Positions 62,493 to 64,000 of a DNA stretch of 64,000 bases are shown in pieces. The notes beneath the pieces are model-generated. The model was not told the DNA's origin. It saw nothing but the letters and a program-made list of their open reading frames with translations, and did not search any database. Location: NCBI RefSeq assembly GCF_002024165.1, contig NZ_MWQN01000001.1, forward strand, positions 2,232,001 to 2,296,000, in the 5' to 3' direction. This DNA comes from Embleya scabrispora. GTDB lineage: Bacteria; Actinomycetota; Actinomycetes; Streptomycetales; Streptomycetaceae. Numbering within the stretch: position 1 is the stretch's first letter; every line of letters starts with the position of its first letter. A program made the position numbers and the translations under genes.

Positions 62493-62915
62493 TCAGCAGG
62501 CGCCGACCCAGTCCGCGTCCCCGTCGGTGAAGTGCTGGAGCTTCCAGATCGGCACCTCGTGCTTGAGGTCGTCGATCAGTCGGCGGCAGGCGGCGAACGC
62601 CTCCGCGCGGTGCGGGCACGCGACCGCGACCACGACCGCCAGGTCGCCGATCTCCAGCCGGCCGACCCGGTGTACCGCCGCCATCGCCAGCACCGGCCGG
62701 TCGGCGGCGATCTTCTCCATCACCCGACGCAGCTCGGTCGCGGCCGACGGGTGGGCGGAGTATTCGAGCGCGGTGACCGGGCGCCCGCCGTCGGCGTCAC
62801 GGACCGTACCGACGAACAGGTCGATACCACCGGCGGCGGGGTCGCCGACCGCGGCGAAAACCTCGTCGACGGACAACGGTGTGTCGCGGATCTCGGCGAT
62901 GCGGATGACGTCCAT
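62493..62915 (-). CDS. moaE: molybdopterin synthase catalytic subunit
   Basis: 140 residues from ATG 62915. The family pattern is complete: LFVGTVRDADGGRPVTALEYSAHPSAA, AVHRVGRLEIGDLAVVVAVACPHRAEAF and the active-site KHEVPIWKLQHFTDG. Together with MoaD it inserts two sulfurs into precursor Z to make molybdopterin. No other moa gene is in the window. A GATACT-like -10 lies about 7 nt before the start, so it may be leaderless. Confidence 0.92.
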   Translation of the reverse strand: MDVIRIAEIRDTPLSVDEVFAAVGDPAAGGIDLFVGTVRDADGGRPVTALEYSAHPSAATELRRVMEKIAADRPVLAMAAVHRVGRLEIGDLAVVVAVACPHRAEAFAACRRLIDDLKHEVPIWKLQHFTDGDADWVGAC

Positions 62916-63027
62916 ACCGGGCAGTATCGCGCGCCGCGCCACGGACCCGGAGACCCCGGTCCCCCGACGGCGCGGCCGACCCCGCGTCGGACCGCGCCCA
63001 AACCCGGTCGCCACAGGGCCGCGCGGC

Positions 63028-64000
63028 TCAGAACCCCCGGCGCCGGCGGCGCACCTTGCGCACGATCGCGGCGGTGCCCACCAGGGCCACGGTGGCACCG
63101 GCCGCGCCGAGCGTGGTGGCGTCCTTGCGGCCGAGCCGGCGGGCGACCAGCGCGTGCCGCCCGGCGACGTCCTCCAAAAGCGCGGCGAACGCCGCCTCGT
63201 TGGTCCACGCCGGCCGCCAGCCCGCCGCACGCAGCCGTTCCGCGGGGACCACCCAGCCGTGCATCGTGTAGGCGAGATCGCCCGCGGGGGCGGGCGTGAT
63301 GCCGAGGCGGTGCAGCCGTTCGGCGGTGCCCAGGGCGAGCGAGGCGGGCAGCTCCATCCGGCGCATGCCGGACAACTCCTCGATCTCCTCCTGCTCCAGC
63401 CAGCCCTCCGAGCCGACCGTGACCACGCCCTCGACCCGGCCGAGCGCGGCGAATTCCAGCGCGGAGGCCAGGTCGTCCAGGTGGCAGAACTGCCAGCGGG
63501 GCTGTCCGCCGGAGACCACGAGCAGACGCGGCGCCTCGAAGTGCCGGGTCATCACGCTGTCCGCCTCGGGACCGCCGACCAGCGTCGCCGGCCGCACCAC
63601 GGTGACCTTGACGTGCGGATGCGCGCGCGGGGTGCGCTCGGCCAGTTCCTCGATCTCCAGCAGGTCCCCGACCAGCGAGGCATCGGCCGTGGCGCGCAGC
63701 GGCGCGTCCTCGGCCAGCGGTACGTCGTTGTCCGGCAGCGCGCCGTAGACCATCGCCGAGGTGCACAACACCACGCGCGGCACCCGGGCCGCGGCGGCGG
63801 CGGTCAGCACGGTCTGGGTGCCGCGCACATTGCGCGCGCCCCGGGACCTGGGCTCGGAGTCGAGCGACATGTCGAGCGCGAGGTGCACCACCACGTCCAC
63901 GCCCTCCAGCCGGCCGGCGAGCGCGGGGTCGCGGACGTCCATGATCCGCCACTGGGCGCCGGGGATCTCGCCGCGCCGCTCGTCGATCGCGATCAGACGT
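63028..64000 (-). CDS. NAD-dependent epimerase/dehydratase (SDR), N-terminus cut by window edge
   Basis: At least 323 residues are visible; the coding frame stays open to base 64000 and the glycine-rich NAD loop is outside the window. Visible SDR features are VDVVVHLALDMSLD, VPRVVLCTSAMVYGAL (the Ser and Tyr region; the expected YxxxK Lys is not obvious), VVRPATLVGG and a C-terminal basic tail after a hydrophobic helix (TTLGAAGATVALVGTAAIV), which may be a membrane anchor. It is an extended SDR of the NAD-dependent epimerase type. The substrate is unknown. Confidence 0.82.
   Translation of the reverse strand, partial: RLIAIDERRGEIPGAQWRIMDVRDPALAGRLEGVDVVVHLALDMSLDSEPRSRGARNVRGTQTVLTAAAAARVPRVVLCTSAMVYGALPDNDVPLAEDAPLRATADASLVGDLLEIEELAERTPRAHPHVKVTVVRPATLVGGPEADSVMTRHFEAPRLLVVSGGQPRWQFCHLDDLASALEFAALGRVEGVVTVGSEGWLEQEEIEELSGMRRMELPASLALGTAERLHRLGITPAPAGDLAYTMHGWVVPAERLRAAGWRPAWTNEAAFAALLEDVAGRHALVARRLGRKDATTLGAAGATVALVGTAAIVRKVRRRRRGF

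Overview
The window is about 64 kb of very GC-rich actinobacterial chromosome. The gene content points to the order Streptomycetales: a DasR/Das N-acetylglucosamine locus, a WhiB-like WblE, a SigH-type sigma factor with its anti-sigma partner, SigR-RsrA, a fused 2-oxoglutarate decarboxylase/dehydrogenase, and a CatR-like Fur protein divergent from a catalase. From memory the gene order largely follows the S. coelicolor segment running from about SCO5281 (kgd) down to about SCO5197. The proteins look divergent enough that a Streptomyces relative (Embleya- or Yinghuangia-like) is plausible, but the sequence alone does not settle the genus. There is no prophage, insertion sequence, CRISPR array or biosynthetic cluster in view; this is core chromosome.

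Layout. 0-5 kb: a partial enoyl-CoA hydratase, an MFS drug exporter, a PAP2 phosphatase and a two-component system. 5-9.3 kb: kgd and a small DUF6104 gene. 9.3-12.2 kb: a DUF4184 membrane protein facing a toastrack (DUF4097)-PadR operon behind twin palindromes. 12.2-13 kb: a non-coding repeat region. 13-17 kb: a Tat-type substrate-binding lipoprotein, a quinone-oxidoreductase-like enzyme and malic enzyme. 17.4-23.4 kb: a CGNR protein, the anti-sigma/SigH pair, a lipid kinase, wblE and a GAF-PAS histidine kinase. 23.5-38.4 kb: bioF, then the aminosugar locus (nagA, a SIS-type deaminase, dasD-C-B-A, dasR) with paired DasR sites in front of both nagA and dasA/dasR, then bioD-bioB, a ThDP enzyme, a GNAT acetyltransferase and the biotin synthase helper bsaP. 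38.5-42.5 kb: two HD-domain membrane proteins followed on the same strand by rsrA and sigR, with a clear SigR autopromoter. 42.5-46.4 kb: hydrolase, SRAP, aroA and rsgA. 46.4-51.5 kb: DUF2231, a second toastrack protein, DUF2087, a HAD phosphatase, hisN and a CBS protein. 51.6-54.2 kb: katA/catR and a tandem repeat. 54.2-57.2 kb: a Sel1-repeat protein and two initiator tRNA genes. 57.2-64 kb: a UPF0182 membrane protein, PPA1309, a PDZ-Lon-like protease, moaE and a partial SDR.

How the genes connect. The Das genes form a full import-to-catabolism circuit: binding protein, two permeases, beta-N-acetylhexosaminidase, GlcNAc-6-P deacetylase and a GlcN-6-P deaminase of the isomerase-like type, under DasR. 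Biotin genes sit on both sides of it. Stress control is concentrated here (SigH/anti-sigma, SigR/RsrA, CatR/KatA). A recurring feature is leaderless expression: at least thirteen genes have a TAnnnT -10 box 6-8 nt before the start codon and no Shine-Dalgarno sequence. Strong GC-rich hairpins close many transcription units.
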